Part shown: positions 1-10,970 of the stretch, in pieces
Position numbering within the stretch: position 1 is the stretch's first letter
Layout: the number at the start of each line of letters is the position of its first letter
Origin: Mercenaria mercenaria
Lineage: Eukaryota; Mollusca; Bivalvia; Venerida; Veneridae
NCBI RefSeq assembly: GCF_021730395.1
Contig: NC_069373.1
Span: 46,838,501 to 46,902,500, forward strand
Direction of reading: 5' to 3'
Length of the DNA: 64,000 nt
Translations under genes and position numbers: made by a program
Notes under the pieces: model-generated
Databases searched by the model: none
What the model was told of the DNA's origin: nothing
What the model saw: only the letters and a program-made list of their open reading frames with translations

Positions 1-16
1 GGCCATGTTGGGCATA

Positions 17-185
17 TGAGCCGCACCATGAGAAAACCAACATAGCGCGTTTGCGACCAGCATGGATCCAGACCAGCCTGCACATCTGTGCATTCTTGTC
101 AGGATCCATGCCGTTCACTAATCGAAATAGGCTTTGAAAGCTGCGCTGGTCTGGATACATGTTGGTTTTCTCATGGCACGGCTCA
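17..185. mobile_element. Palindromic MITE, copy 1
   Basis: A foldback element that begins TGAGCCGCACCATGAGAAAACC and ends with the inverse, GGTTTTCTCATGGCACGGCTCA. Both arms carry the blocks GACCAGCATGGATCCAGACC and CAGGATCCATG. This copy has a shortened centre of about 169 bp. Five relatives lie in the window, at 4.5, 5.7, 41.6, 59.0 and 60.5 kb. No transposase is present, so it is non-autonomous. The superfamily is not clear. Confidence 0.85.
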
Positions 186-492
186 TGTGTTTTACAAACA
201 GGTCTTGATACTAAATAGATCTTTCTCAAACTTACACTGTTTTCAGACACTATCATCCACGTCCAGAGTATAAATCTCTCCAAGGATAACTAGCTTCCTC
301 AGATTTACCCTACATCGAAATAGTCAGAGTGAATGGTAGAAAAAAAATTCTATGAAAAATTTGTTGAGATAATAGAAGTAAAAAATATAAATTAAATAAT
401 ATCAAGTCAACGCGAAACTGTTGAATCTTCAGATATACTAGTTTTGAACACAGGTGTCATATTGTATCTAAGGTCTAGTCTGTGATAAACTA
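186..492. other. AT-rich spacer, nothing recognised
   Basis: No open frame, repeat unit or RNA-like fold that I can support. It probably lies in the intron before the TMBIM4-like exon. Confidence 0.5.
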
Positions 493-493
493 A

Positions 494-684
494 TACAGTT
501 TAAAACTTCAATATTTTGAACTCGCTTATCACAAAATTTGGCTGTCTCAAAAAAAGTTTCAAGTCTCGTCCTGAAAGCATAATTTATGCACAAAATATCA
601 TTATAAGTTGAATTTCAATTATCTCGAAGAAAATCTCTCAATCCCTTGGAATTCGAGATACCGAGTTTCAGTTGTATTTTAACT
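494..684. mobile_element. Short pogo/Tigger-like MITE
   Basis: The left end reads TACAGTTTAAAACTTCAATA. The right end, reversed, reads TACAACTGAAACTCGGTATC. Both are flanked by TA, the usual target of Tc1/mariner/pogo elements. The interior reads like degraded Tigger ends (repeated TCGAGATA and GAACTCGC blocks). It is about 190 bp with no coding content. The ends have diverged, so the family call is moderate. Confidence 0.45.
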
Positions 685-748
685 TGACGGAGTTTTCATT
701 TTATGTTCAGAGGCCTTATTGTGTGACAGTTTCTAAATTATGTTTCAG

Positions 749-952
749 ATAATCATCCCGTTAGATATCATGGATAGAGCAATCTCTGCAGGTGGTGCCA
801 TTTTGTTCTCTTTGTTTATCGTGTTCGACACCCACATGATGATGCACAAGCTTTCGGCGGAGGAATACATCATGGCTGCCATTAACTTGTATCTCGACAT
901 TCTCAACCTGTTTCTTCACATCCTACGACTGCTCGGCGACCGCAAAAACTAA
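749..952 (+). CDS. TMBIM4: TMBIM4-like (Bax inhibitor-1/Lifeguard family), last coding exon
   Basis: This is the C-terminal exon of a multi-pass membrane protein of the transmembrane Bax-inhibitor-motif family. Relatives act in Golgi/ER membranes, modulating calcium and cell death. The frame reads [16 protein letters not shown], then [19 protein letters not shown] and [17 protein letters not shown], and ends GDRKN-stop. The blocks FDTH..MHKLS.EEY..AA and LYLDI.NLFLH.LR match the C-terminus of TMBIM4 better than TMBIM1 or GRINA, as far as I recall those sequences. The exon follows a clean acceptor, TTATGTTTCAG, so the ATG at 740 lies in the intron and is not the start. The exon is in phase 0. 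Upstream exons lie outside the window. Possible poly(A) signals are AATAAA at 983 and 1141. Confidence 0.85.
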   Translation: MIIPLDIMDRAISAGGAILFSLFIVFDTHMMMHKLSAEEYIMAAINLYLDILNLFLHILRLLGDRKN

Positions 953-1107
953 CAGAATCTCCTGAGCACCTTCGACTTCTGCAATAAAATCCTGACAACT
1001 GAAAGCTTAACTTCATATTTTTAGTAAACTAGTAATAGAAATAATAGATATGCTTTTGAAATTAACATTTTGCCCAGGAATTTATGACTAAATGCGAGAT
1101 AGATCGT

Positions 1108-1177
1108 GGGCTGAGCGCGAAACTATTGTAACTGTATATAAATAAAGAACAAGATACAATAGTTTCGCGCTCAGCCC
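1108..1177. repeat. Perfect 23-bp inverted repeat in the TMBIM4-like 3' UTR region
   Basis: The stem GGGCTGAGCGCGAAACTATTG.. at 1108-1130 is matched exactly by its reverse complement at 1155-1177, around a 24-nt loop. The loop contains AATAAA (1141-1146), a candidate poly(A) signal. The arms are GC-richer than the surroundings. It may be a tiny foldback transposon or a transcribed hairpin. Confidence 0.85.
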
Positions 1178-1291
1178 TCGAGATGCACACAACAGTTTTT
1201 CTGATGCAAAATATATATGCGACTTTATCTATTTTTCAAACAAGAATTGGAAATATTATCAAAAAGGGCTTAATGATGCACAAGTGTCATT

Positions 1292-2887
1292 AGCTCACCT
1301 GTCACATAGTGACAAGGTGAGCTTTTGTGATCACCCTTCGTCCGGTGTCCGTCGTCCGTCGTCAGTCCGTCCGTGCGTCAACAATTTCGTGTCTGCACGA
1401 TAGTGGTTTCATTTATGATTTTATTTTAACCAAACTTGCACACAACTTGTATCACCATGAGATCTTGGTTCCTTTCTTGAACTGGCCAGATCCCATTATG
1501 GGTTCCAGAGTTATGGCCCCTGAAAGGGCCAGAATTAGCTATTTTGACCTTGTCTGCACAATAGCAGCTTCATTTATGATTTGAATTTAATCAAACTTAC
1601 ACAGAACTTGTGTCACCATAAGATCTTGGTTCCTTTCTTGAACCAGCCAGATCCCATTATGGGTTCCAGAGTTATGGCCCCTGAAAGGGCCAAAATTAGT
1701 TATTTTGACCTTGTCTGCACAATAGCAGCTTCATTTATGATTTGATTTTAACCAAACTTGCACACAACTTGTATCACCATAAGATCTTGGTTCCTTTCTT
1801 GAACTGGCAAGATTCCTTCATGGGTTCCAGAGTTATGGCCCCTGAAAGGGCCAGAATTAGCTATTTTGACCTTGTCTGCACAGTAGCAGCTTCATTTATG
1901 ATTTGAATTTAATCAAACTTGCACAAAACTTGTGTCACCATAAGATCTCGGTTCCTTTCTTGAACCGGCCAGATCCCATAATGGGTTCCAGAGTTATGGC
2001 CCCTGAAAGGGCCAAAATTAGCTATTTTGACCTTGTCTGCACAATAGCAGCTTCATTTATGATTTGATTTTAACCAAACTTGCACACAACTTGTATCACC
2101 ACAAGATCTTGCTTACTTTCTTGAACTGGCCAGATTCCATCATGGGTTCCGGAGTTATGGCCCCTTAAAGGTCCAAAATTGGCTGTTTTGGCTTTTGCAG
2201 CCATATAGAGACTTCATTTATGGTTTTATTTGATACAAACGTCCAAAATGTCTTCAACAACAATAAATCTTGGATTCCATGACAAATCAGATCCAATCGT
2301 AGGTTCCAGAGTTATTTTATATCTGATTACCTCCCCTGATTGTAATCAAAATGGATTTATATCAGTAAGTACTTATAGGACGTATTTGAAATTTCATTAT
2401 TGTTATTAGTTGGAATGAGACAATCAGAGTAGATAACTATGGACTGATTTTATGTCAAATTACCTCCCTTTATTTCAAATTAAAATGGGTATATCTCCGT
2501 AACTAATGAAGATACTGATCTGAAATTTCATTTATATCAACAGATTTATTTGGCAGATCTTTCTTTTGTTCACTTACAATATATATTTTTTTTAATTACT
2601 TCCCTTTTTCGTTACTATAAATAGCTTATTTTTAGTAACTTTTTTATTATTGGCCGTAGGGAAAAACCGAGACCACTTTTCAGTGGTACAACATGGATGG
2701 TACCTCCAATTTTTAGGTGTATTTTGACACATCTATACCTTGTAAGAATTTTTTTTTTCTTTTTGTTTAAATTCTTCCCTTTGTTGTTCCTGTCCTTTGG
2801 ATTTAGATATTTTTTCTGAGGACCTTCTTGTCCTCAAGTGCAATGATAACAGGTGAGCGATATAGGGCCATCATGGCCCTCTTGTTT
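1292..2887 (+). mobile_element. Tandem-unit transposon, AGCTCACC family, full copy
   Basis: The element starts with the palindrome AGCTCACCTGTCACATAGTGACAAGGTGAGCT (1292-1323), followed by GTGATCACCCTTCGTCCG. About five units of 161 bp follow (same position at 1431, 1592, 1753, 1914 and 2075). The 3' part carries TATAAATAGC and GGCCGTAGGGAAAAACCGAG. It ends with the hairpin AGGGCCATCATGGCCCT running straight into CTTGTTTT. No protein is encoded. The 5' palindrome, tandem middle and 3' hairpin plus CTTG resemble non-autonomous Helentron/HINE (pearl-type) rolling-circle elements. That family assignment is inference. Confidence 0.75.
1405..2215 (+). repeat. 161-bp tandem array with 322-bp higher-order repeat
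   Basis: Five units, the core of the element at 1292-2887. Units 1, 3 and 5 share CACAACTTGTATCACCA and GAACTGGC. Units 2 and 4 share ACTTGTGTCACCATAAGAT and GAACC(A/G)GCC. The array therefore alternates, with a 322-bp dimer as the true repeat. Confidence 0.8.
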
Positions 2888-4540
2888 TGTAGAAGTCATG
2901 TCAGTTTTGAATTAATACTTTAACATAAAATGCTTATTAAGTACATAGTGATGGCTGGAATACTTAAACAGGATAAGATATTTTATTTTGTTATTTCACT
3001 GTGATATTTAAAATAACTGTTTTATGGGTAATTTCTTTGGAAAAATATTTAGCAATACATCAGTGTATTTTGCTTATAAAAATAGTACATTTTAGCAAAG
3101 TAGGACTGATTATGTGTTATATTTGATGTGATTAGATATTTTGTTTTGCAGTTATTTTAATACTTCCTTCTTGCTTACAATGTAACACATTTCTATTTTA
3201 GTTAGTTTTTTACAATGTCGGTTATTGGAACTTACCAAAATTTTTAATGAAAACAAGACTTTTCTTACAGTGATAAACCAGTTATGTAAATTGACTGAAA
3301 TTAAGAACCTCTGTGTATGTACCATGTGTATTTATTTAAAAATTAGGATCGGAAGGGTATATAATTGATTATATATATAGGTGTAATTACTGTTAGGAAC
3401 AAGGCTTAGGAAATTGTTGGTTTCAGGGTTTCAGACCAATCTATAAAATGAAAAATTAAAAAAGTATCAGTTGGTTACTTAAGAATGTTACACTGGGGCT
3501 CTGAAACTATTTTTTGAAAATATGAAGATAATGAAGTACATAGCTTTATCTTCTGCCTGTTTTTAAAGGGACTAACCCACATATTTTAGGCGAAAAATGA
3601 TTTCTCTAAAAAATCTGTAAAAAAGTGAGTACTCTTGAAAGTGACTAGTGGTACAAACTTATTGACATAAGGTCATATAAATTTCCAAAAATATTTTGCA
3701 GGAGGTAGTAAACTGTTGCAACACTTGAAATATAATGCAGAAAATTTACATTTTTCTTACATTTTCCTTACATTTCTACCAATATCTAATTTTTTTTTTC
3801 AACCAGTTTCATCATTTTTCAGTGTCATATATATCTTCTATGCCAAACTTGGTGGAAATAAACATGGAACATGAAAAAGTTCACCAAAACTGTGGGCGAG
3901 TAGCTTTAACCATCATAATGAAGGGTTTACATTTCTTGTGCCATACATTGGAGGGAGGTATCACAGAGTATATGAAATTATTTGGGGTTATCAGTATTTA
4001 ATATTATACAGAAATACGTATATTTCATTACCATTATAGCTTTGGAAGTTTATATTTTGCTTGATTTATTTTCTGTTTGTTTTATTGCAGAATTTCATGA
4101 TCGATTATTGTTGATTTAATGATACATAAGAATTATTTTCTGACACAAAATCTTTCGAAAATGCTTATAAAAATATTATTCATTTGAAATTTACTTTTCT
4201 GTCTTGCACCATAAAAATACTTAAAATCTTGAACTACTCAGTACTTCCTAAATAGACTGGATATTTCGTCACCCAATGAGCAAAATGGTGTGTTTGTTAA
4301 CTTTAAAGACATCTTCCCATCCAGTGCAAAATGTACTGCTGCTAAATATAAACACTTTTCTCTCGATACCAATGGATTTACTGACTGAAATGTTTTAAAT
4401 ACAGTATACGATTATGACAGTTTTTACTTGCAGTCGTTTTGTAAAAAGTTCACTGTTTTTGCATTCTTCTACAAGACAATAACTATGGTCAGAAAAACGC
4501 GCCACAACAGTGCACTATATATTGAATTTCTGTTATCAAA
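2888..4540. other. AT-rich DNA, no gene recognised
   Basis: Very AT-rich with scattered poly-T and no transposon ends that I can see. An 88-codon frame at 3735-4001 has no recognisable motif and a low-complexity start, so I do not call it. Confidence 0.5.
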
Positions 4541-4541
4541 A

Positions 4542-4745
4542 TGAGCTGTGCCATGAGAAAACAAACATAGTGCGTTTGCGACCAGCATGGATCCAGACCA
4601 TGCTGTTCGCTAACGGTTTCTCTAATTGCAATAGGCTTTGAAAGCGAACAGCATGGATCCTGGCCAGACTGGGCGGAAGCTCAGGCTGGTCTGGATCCAT
4701 GCTGGTCGCATACGCATAATGTTGGTTTTCTCATGGCGTGGCTCA
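4542..4745. mobile_element. Palindromic MITE, copy 2
   Basis: About 204 bp. It starts TGAGCTGTGCCATGAGAAAA and ends TTTTCTCATGGCGTGGCTCA. The two arms pair through CCAGCATGGATCCAGACC and its inverse. The centre has CGGTTTCTCTAATTGCAATAGGCTTTG, shared with the other copies. Confidence 0.9.
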
Positions 4746-4939
4746 AATGGTGTTTTCATTTCTGTTAAGTTTTACATTTATTTCACGTTTATAATTTGTC
4801 TCCTATGTGGGCCTCAAAAACTGAATTGTCACCCATTTCATTAAGAGCTGAAAACTGTAAAGGTACATCCGGTCAACTGCCATGACTTCTCAGTAGTATA
4901 ACAAAATCGTTGAAGCATGGCAGACAGATGTCAAATATA

Positions 4940-5487
4940 CTGAACAGCAAAAGAAACTGTTCAGATGTATAACTGGTATATTTTGAAATAAAAAAATATT
5001 TTTTCAAATTTGAATTGTTTCTTCATACCAGAATTACACATGAAGATCTTCATGTGATAAATTTTTTTAATTCAATCAGCCGTGAATTCAGTAGTCCCAC
5101 AATAGCCATTTGAAACGCTTTATCTTCTTCGTGTCAGTTGCATTTTAACATTCGAATTGGGCGCTCGCGCTAAATTTGATTCAGTCGTGCGGTGCAACCA
5201 ACAATATTTTTAAAACTTGTTGCTGTTTTCCGAGTTCGCCAATTATCAATATTTCCAATGACAATAAAATTACACAAAGAAAATTGTTAATTACAGGTGC
5301 ACATGAATTTCGTGCAAAATGGCTATTGTTGGACTAATGACTTCATGGTTGATTGATTTTTTAAATTTTTACACGTGAAGTTCTTCATGTATAATGTGAA
5401 TTGAAAAACACAAGTGATTTACAAATTAAAGTTTTTAAATAAGAAATACCCCAGTTATAAAACAGGATAGTTTCTTTTGCTGTTCAG
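4940..5487. mobile_element. Tc1/mariner-type MITE, 548 bp, TA-flanked
   Basis: Terminal inverted repeats CTGAACAGCAAAAGAAAC are perfect, and weaker pairing extends inward (ACTGGTATA / TATAACTGG). TATA lies outside each end, compatible with a TA duplication. No transposase remains inside. Second-order inverted blocks around TGAAGATCTTCATG and GAAGTTCTTCATG lie inside the arms. Confidence 0.75.
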
Positions 5488-5663
5488 TATAGTATTGTAA
5501 CAGTTGTTGTTTTCCCTGTAAACTGAATGCATCATTCAGTGCTCATTTTGTTGTTACAAATGTTAATTGAATCATAATTCTGGAAATGGTTTACACAGAG
5601 ATAGATAGCTCATCATTAGGTTGCCCAAGGCTGTTTGGACCATATAGTACCAATATATACATT

Positions 5664-5900
5664 TGAGCCGTGCCATGGGAAAACCAACATAGTGGGTTTG
5701 CGACCAGCATGGATCCAGACTAGCCTGCGCATCCGTGCAGTCTGGTCAGGATTCATGCTGTTCGCTTTTAAAGCCTATTGAAATTGGAGAAACTGTTAGC
5801 GAACAGCATGGATCCTGACCAGACTGCGCGGATGCGCAGGCTGGTCTGGATCCATGCTGGTCGCAAACCCACTATGTTGGTTTTCTCATGGCACGGCTCA
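5664..5900. mobile_element. Palindromic MITE, copy 3 (longest, best preserved)
   Basis: A 237-bp near-perfect palindrome. The arms run TGAGCCGTGCCATGGGAAAA through CCAGCATGGATCCAGACTAG, with inner sub-hairpins CTGCGCATCCGTGCAG / CTGCGCGGATGCGCAG. The short asymmetric centre holds TTAAAGCCTATTGAAATTGG. The right end is GGTTTTCTCATGGCACGGCTCA. Confidence 0.92.
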
Positions 5901-5985
5901 TTTTAGTAATTGGGGGATATTGTGTAAATAATGTGTAATGCCATCTTTGCTCAATTCATTTATTCACTGAGATTTTACTACATGA

Positions 5986-6191
5986 CAGTGGAACTTTTCA
6001 AAGCAAATTCGCTTTAGGACCATATAGGAGAAGTTCAATTAAGAGAGGTCACTGGTTTGGCAAGATCTCTGGAGAGGTCTCTGATACAGAGAGGTTACTT
6101 TCAGCAGATGGAACTTCCTTCAGACCAAAACAGCTGTTCAGTTTGCGGGGATTTATTCTACTTTAGGAGTTTGATTTTGAGGTTCCACTGT
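5986..6191. mobile_element. Possible pogo-like MITE, about 200 bp
   Basis: The left end ACAGTGGAAC and right end GTTCCACTGT are exact inverses. CAGTGGAACC is a familiar pogo/Tigger-type end. No clear TA duplication or coding content. Confidence 0.4.
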
Positions 6192-6835
6192 GTTTGTATA
6201 TTTTAAGATTATTTTTAAGAGGGCTCATCTGCCATCATGGTTTGTTCTTATTTTGGTAGCAATAATCTTTCATGTGTAAGAATTTATGGCTTAGAATAAT
6301 TAACTGTGTTCAGACATTCTGAAGTGCTTGCAGCAGTTGATTTATTCTGTTAGTATGTTTTTTTGTCAGATTTAAAATAACTTGGCAAAGTGATTTGAAA
6401 AGGTTTTTTAAAAAAAAGAGATTTTTTGCAAAGTTTTGGTTTTACAAAAAAAATATTGTGCGAAACTTATTTCTCATGAAAACTTACGAGGGAAAAGGCA
6501 TCAGCAAGGGTTTGTCTTCGTTTAATCAAACTTTTCCATCTGATATTACAGTAAGCACATATGTGCATGTGTCTTCATTTGTTCACAATAAAAAACATGT
6601 TTGAGAAAACAAAGGCATCCAGTTCTATTAAGAGTATAATAGTTTCATAAACAGGTATATTAGATCTTTGCCAAAATGGTTATTTTAAATTTGACAGTAT
6701 CTCATGCATGTATAATTAATACATAAATATATTTCATGTTACAATATAGACTGGGATGGTTGTACTTTGTATATGTTCTAGTTAACCATGCAAGAAGATG
6801 TACCACTTTACATATAAACTGCATACTGCATAATT
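6192..6835. other. AT-rich spacer, nothing recognised
   Basis: Poly-A and poly-T rich. A 69-codon frame at 6395 is low-complexity Lys/Phe at its start and shows no family features. Confidence 0.5.
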
Positions 6836-8036
6836 ATGTCTCCCATACCACAGTGTGGCGGTAGACATACTGATTAACTCCTGTCTGTCTGTGTGTGTGT
6901 GTGTGTGTGTGTGTCCGTCTGTCTGTCACTAATCTTGTCCGCACTCAGTCGAACATTTCTCATCTGATCTTCTCCAAACAAAAAAAATGAAATGTGTTAG
7001 CCAATAAGTCCTAGGCAAATTTTTAGTTTGATAACTAGCCAAATCAGCCCAGGCACTTAGAGTTTATATGACCCTTTAATTACTGATAGGCTGCTTTACT
7101 CCAGCACTTATCCAATAGGCCGCTTACTCCAGCACTTATCCAATAGGCCGCTTACTCCAGCACTTATCCAATAGGCCGCTTACTCCAACACTTATCCAAT
7201 AGGCCGCTTACTCCAGCACTTATCCAATAGGCCGCTTACTCCAGCACTTATCCAATAGGCCACTTACTCCAGCACTTATCCAATAGGCCGCTTACTCCAG
7301 CACTTATCCAATAGGCCGCTTACTCCAGCACTTATCCAATAGGCCGCTTACTCCAACACTTATCCAATAGGCCGCTTACTCCAGCACTTATCCAATAGGC
7401 TGCTTTACTCCAGCACTTATCCAATAGGCTGCTTACTCCAGCACTTATCCAATAGGCTGCTTACTCCAACACTTATCCAATAGGCTGCTTACTCCAGCAC
7501 TTATCCAATAGGCTGCTTACTCCAACACTTATCCAATAGGCCGCTTACTCCAGCACTTATCCAATAGGCCGCTTACTCCAACACTTATCCAATAGGCTGC
7601 TTACTCCAGCACTTATCCAATAGGCTGCTTTACTCCAGCACTTATCCAATAGGCCGCTTACTCCAGCACTTATCCAATAGGCCGCTTACTCCAACACTTA
7701 TCCGATAGGCCGCTTACTCCAGCACTTATCCGATAGGCTGCTTACTCCAGCACTTATCCGATAGGCCGCTTACTCCAGCACTTATCCGATAGGCCGCTTA
7801 ATCCAGCACTTATCCCATAGGCCGCTTACTCCAGCACTTATCCGATAGGCCGCTTACTCCAGCACTTATCCAATAGGCCGCTTACTCCAGCACTTATCCG
7901 ATATAGACCGCATACTCCAAAACTGTCAAAGGTATATTTTCTGTGAGTAAATAGTATATAAACTTTAAGACAGACTTACTATTCAGATGATTAGGCAGTT
8001 GTGGCAGACATGCACTTTTCTCAAAACCAGCTCTAA
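6836..8036 (-). mobile_element. ATGTCTCCC-family element, reverse orientation, with 28-bp minisatellite core
   Basis: Read on the minus strand, it starts near 8036 with AGAGCTGGTTTTGAGAAAAGTGCATGTCTG. It ends near 6836 with the hairpin ATGTCTACCGCCACACTGTGG..GGGAGACAT. Relatives on the + strand lie at 15.05 and 62.47 kb and share AACTGCNTAATCA, GATTTGGCTAGTTAT and GCGGACAAGATTTGTGACAG. About 830 bp of a 28-bp minisatellite fills the middle here. A (GT)n tract lies at 6889-6914 near the terminal hairpin. Non-autonomous; class uncertain. Confidence 0.7.
7087..7915. repeat. 28-bp minisatellite, about 30 copies
   Basis: The unit is CCGCTTACTCCAGCAC followed by TTATCCAATAGG. Variants are CTGC for CCGC, CAACAC for CAGCAC, and CCGATAGG for CCAATAGG towards the right end. 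Occasional 29-bp units carry an extra T. It sits inside the element at 6836-8036. Confidence 0.95.
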
Positions 8037-8173
8037 TTTTTTTTAATCATTTTATTTATCATGTTGATGTAAGTATGATTCTTCAATATATTTAATAATG
8101 ATTGTACATATACATTGGGGAATAAATCCATACATCAGTAAACACTTCTTTTATTTGACTTCTGCTTGATACT

Positions 8174-8225
8174 TGAGCTCACCAGAGTCGCAGATTCAAG
8201 GCGAGCTGTTATGATCACCCTTATT
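8174..8225 (+). mobile_element. Solo 5' end of an AGCTCACC-family element
   Basis: GAGCTCACCAGAGTCGCAG followed by CAAGGCGAGCTGTTATGATCACCC. This is the same 5' palindrome plus GATCACCC as at 1292 and 9427, with no tandem core behind it. A truncated or solitary terminus. Confidence 0.65.
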
Positions 8226-8806
8226 GGAACTAATTGAATTATTTCTTCATGTTTTATTTGATTATTTAAGAAGAAAACATAAAATTATTATGAAAAATCA
8301 GTTTTTAAAAGAATTATTTCATGTTTAATATATGAATATAAAAATGCTTACTGCATTTATATTGCCAAAGCACAATTAATATCCTTTGAATATATGCGGC
8401 GTAACAAACACGTGCCTCTGATTTGTCCTGATAGAGTTTGATTGGATTATCACACTTATTGATTATATCAGTTGGGGTCGAAATGTCTTGCTAGCGAGGG
8501 AAAGGGGCCCAGGCCTGTGATTTGGAGCAAAAATAGCTCGGTGTTTGGGCAAAGGGAATAAAAAACCTGATGTAAAATCAGTTTTTTTGGGAAAACTGCA
8601 TAATTTAAAAGATATTTTCTGAGGGAAGGACCCTATTATGAAGGGAAAAAAATCTGTGATATGCTTATGAAGACAGATCTATATATATATTACAAGTTGC
8701 TTGATTGGAGGTATTTATCTATATATTCCATTGCATACAAATCCCCTTCAGGGACCTATCTAGCTACGTATGCTTTCAGTTATTTTCTGACCATCAAATA
8801 TAAAAT
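8226..8806. other. AT-rich spacer, nothing recognised
   Basis: No repeats or open frames worth calling. Confidence 0.45.
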
Positions 8807-8808
8807 AG

Positions 8809-9040
8809 AGTGGCCCGACTTTGAATCACTTGCCCCTAACCACTGTGGGATCGAGCCCCACTCAGGTCATCATGTGAAAAAGATATCAAGCTGGCTGACG
8901 GAAGGTAGGCCGTTCTACCCAGATGCCAATTCTTGCCTGAGATGATGCCCGGAGGAGTACCTGGGGTCTTCCTGCACCATTTAAGTCTGGAAAGTCACCA
9001 TATAAAATTGTGTCAGTGTGACTTATAACACAAAAAATGA
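8809..9040 (+). mobile_element. tRNA-headed SINE with conserved core
   Basis: The 5' part resembles a tRNA-derived head: GTGGCCCGACTTTGAA, then GTGGGATCGAGCCCC as a B-box-like motif. The core holds GACGGAAGGTAGGCCGTTCTACCCAG and GTACCTGGGGTCTTCCTGCACC. The tail is GGAAAGTCACCATAT..GTGTCAGTGTGAC. Relatives are at 42.4 kb (plus, with an A-run), 22.9 kb (minus) and a scrap near 36.15 kb. It matches a core-bearing SINE type common in bivalves. Confidence 0.75.
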
Positions 9041-9426
9041 ATATTAAAATGTATTAAATAAAGATCTTGGTCATAAAAGTTTGTGAATAAAAATAAAAGT
9101 GTGTACATGCTAAAAATGAAACCAGCCGATCAGACCATTGAAAATTGAATATGACAGATGGTTTGCTGTTCAATCATCAATTTAATACTCGCCGGAGATG
9201 TTATTAACCAAGGGCAAATAGTACCCATGCCCAAAGAGTGATTTTGTTAAAGTTCTTGAAATCGTCAATTTTATGTTCAAGATAAAAAAGTTGAACACAA
9301 AATGGTAATTTTCTTTGTATTACAGGTTAAATGCGTATTAAAGTAGTGTTAAAATCCTTTCAGGCAACACATTGAAGTGATCACTTATCGTCTGTTATTT
9401 TAGTAAATTTTACTGCTTTATTTTTT
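9041..9426. other. AT-rich spacer
   Basis: No recognisable feature. Confidence 0.4.
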
Positions 9427-10066
9427 AGCTCACCTGTCACATAGTGATAAGGTGAGCTTTTGTGATCACCCTTCGTCCGTCGTCAGTCCGTCCGTCAACA
9501 ATTTCTTATCTGCACGATAGTGGTTTCATTTATGATTTTATTTTAACCAAACTTGCACACAACTTGTATCACCATAAGATCTCGGTTCCTTTCTTGAACT
9601 GGCCAGATCCTTTTATGGGTTCCAGAGTTATGGCCCCTGAAAGGGCCAAAATTAGCTATTTTGACCTTGTCTGCACAATAGCAGCTTTATTTTTGATTTG
9701 ATTTTTACCAAACTTGCACACAACTTGTATCACAATAAGATCTTAGTTTCTTTCTAGAACTCGCAAGATTCCATTATGGGTTCCAGAGTTTTGGCCCCTG
9801 AAGGGGTCAAATTTTGCTGTTTTGACCTTGTCTGCACAATAGCAGCTTCATTTATGATTTGATTTTAACCAAACTTGCACAAAACTTGTGTCACCATAAG
9901 ATCTTGGTTCCTTTCTCGAACCGGCCAGATCCCATAATGGGTTCCAGAGTTATGGTCCCTGAAAGGGCCAAAATTGGCTATTTTGATCTTGCCTGCACAA
10001 TAGCAGCTTCATTTATGATTTCATTTTAACCAGACTTGCACACAACTTGTATCACCAAAAGATCCA
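9427..10066 (+). mobile_element. AGCTCACC-family element, second copy, 3' part replaced
   Basis: It has the 5' palindrome AGCTCACC..GGTGAGCTTTTGTGATCACCC and about four 161-bp units like those at 1.4-2.2 kb. The array stops abruptly near 10066 and joins a different family's 3' terminus (GTTGCATTGCAGTGCTCTTG at 10078-10097). Confidence 0.75.
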
Positions 10067-10970
10067 GATTCTTTTTTTGCGTTGCATTGCAGTGCTCTTG
10101 TTTTTATTTGGCAGATCCTTCTTTTGTTCGCTTACAATATTTTTTTTATAACTTTCCTTTTATGTTACTATAAATAGCTTATTTAGTAACTTTTTATACG
10201 TCCAAAGGGACGTATTATGTTATGACGCCGGTGTCCGTCTGTCCGTCCGTTAGCAATTTCGTGTCCGCTCTGTAACTCTTGAACCCCTTGAAGGATTTCA
10301 AAGAAACTTGACACAAATGTTCACCACATGGAGACGACGTGCAGAGCGCTTGTTTCGGATGACTAGCTTCAAGGTCAAGGTCACACTTAGGGGTGAAAGG
10401 TCATATGAGTGTGTTTCGTGTCCGCTATGTAACTCTTGAACTGCTTGAAGGATTTCAAAGAAACTTCGCACAAATGTTCACCACACTGAGAAGACGTGCA
10501 GAGCGCTTGTTTCGGCTGACTAGCTTCAAAGTCAAGGTCACACTTAGGAGTGAAAGGTCATATATGACTTTGCTGTGTCCGCTCTGTAACTCTTGAACTG
10601 CTTGAAGGATTTCAAAGAAACTTGGCACAAATGTTCACCTGACTGAAGCGACTTGCAGAGTGCATGTTTTGGATGACTCGCTTCAAGGTCAAGGTCACAC
10701 TTAGGGGTCAAAGGTCATATATGACTTTGCTTTGTGTATATTGCTCTGCATTGCAGTGCTCTTGTTTTTATTTGGCAGAGCCCTTTTTTGTTCTCTTACA
10801 ATAATTTTTTTTTGTATTACTTCCCTTATTTGTTACTATAAATAGCTTATTTTGAAACTTTTTTATTATTGGCCGTAGGGAAAAACCGAGACCACTTTTC
10901 TGTGGTACAACCTGGATGGTACATCCAATTTTTAGATGTATTTTGACATAACTTTACCTGGTAAGAATTT
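10067..10970 (+). mobile_element. Mosaic: ACGTCC-family element with duplicated flanks inside an AGCTCACC-family tail
   Basis: A complete short element runs from TACGTCCAAAGGGACGTATT (10199; ACGTCC/GGGACGT palindrome) through three units of about 157 bp to GCATTGCAGTGCTCTTGTTTTT (about 10768). The units contain GTGTCCGCTCTGTAACTCTTGAA and AGGTCAAGGTCACACTTAGG. The about 100-bp flank TTTGGCAGA..ACTATAAATAGC..ACTTTTT occurs both before it (10107-10198) and after it (10774-10863). A solo 3' end of the same family lies at 10078-10105. The simplest reading is a tandem duplication of element plus flank, with the first element mostly lost. The right flank continues into GGCCGTAGGGAAAAACCGAG, the tail seen at 2.65 and 54.6 kb. 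Confidence 0.65.

Noticed and set aside
3735-4001. 88-codon + strand frame
   Set aside because: Low-complexity hydrophobic start, no motif, no splice or poly(A) context.
4638-4844. 68-codon frame containing ANSMDPGQT and LVWIHAG
   Set aside because: It is the translation of the palindromic MITE, as are similar frames at 41644 and 60574, not a gene.
7087-7915. 28-bp regular repeat considered as a CRISPR array
   Set aside because: Units are head to tail without unique spacers, inside a eukaryotic transposon.
8809-8870. tRNA-like sequence
   Set aside because: Part of a SINE head; no complete cloverleaf or anticodon arm.
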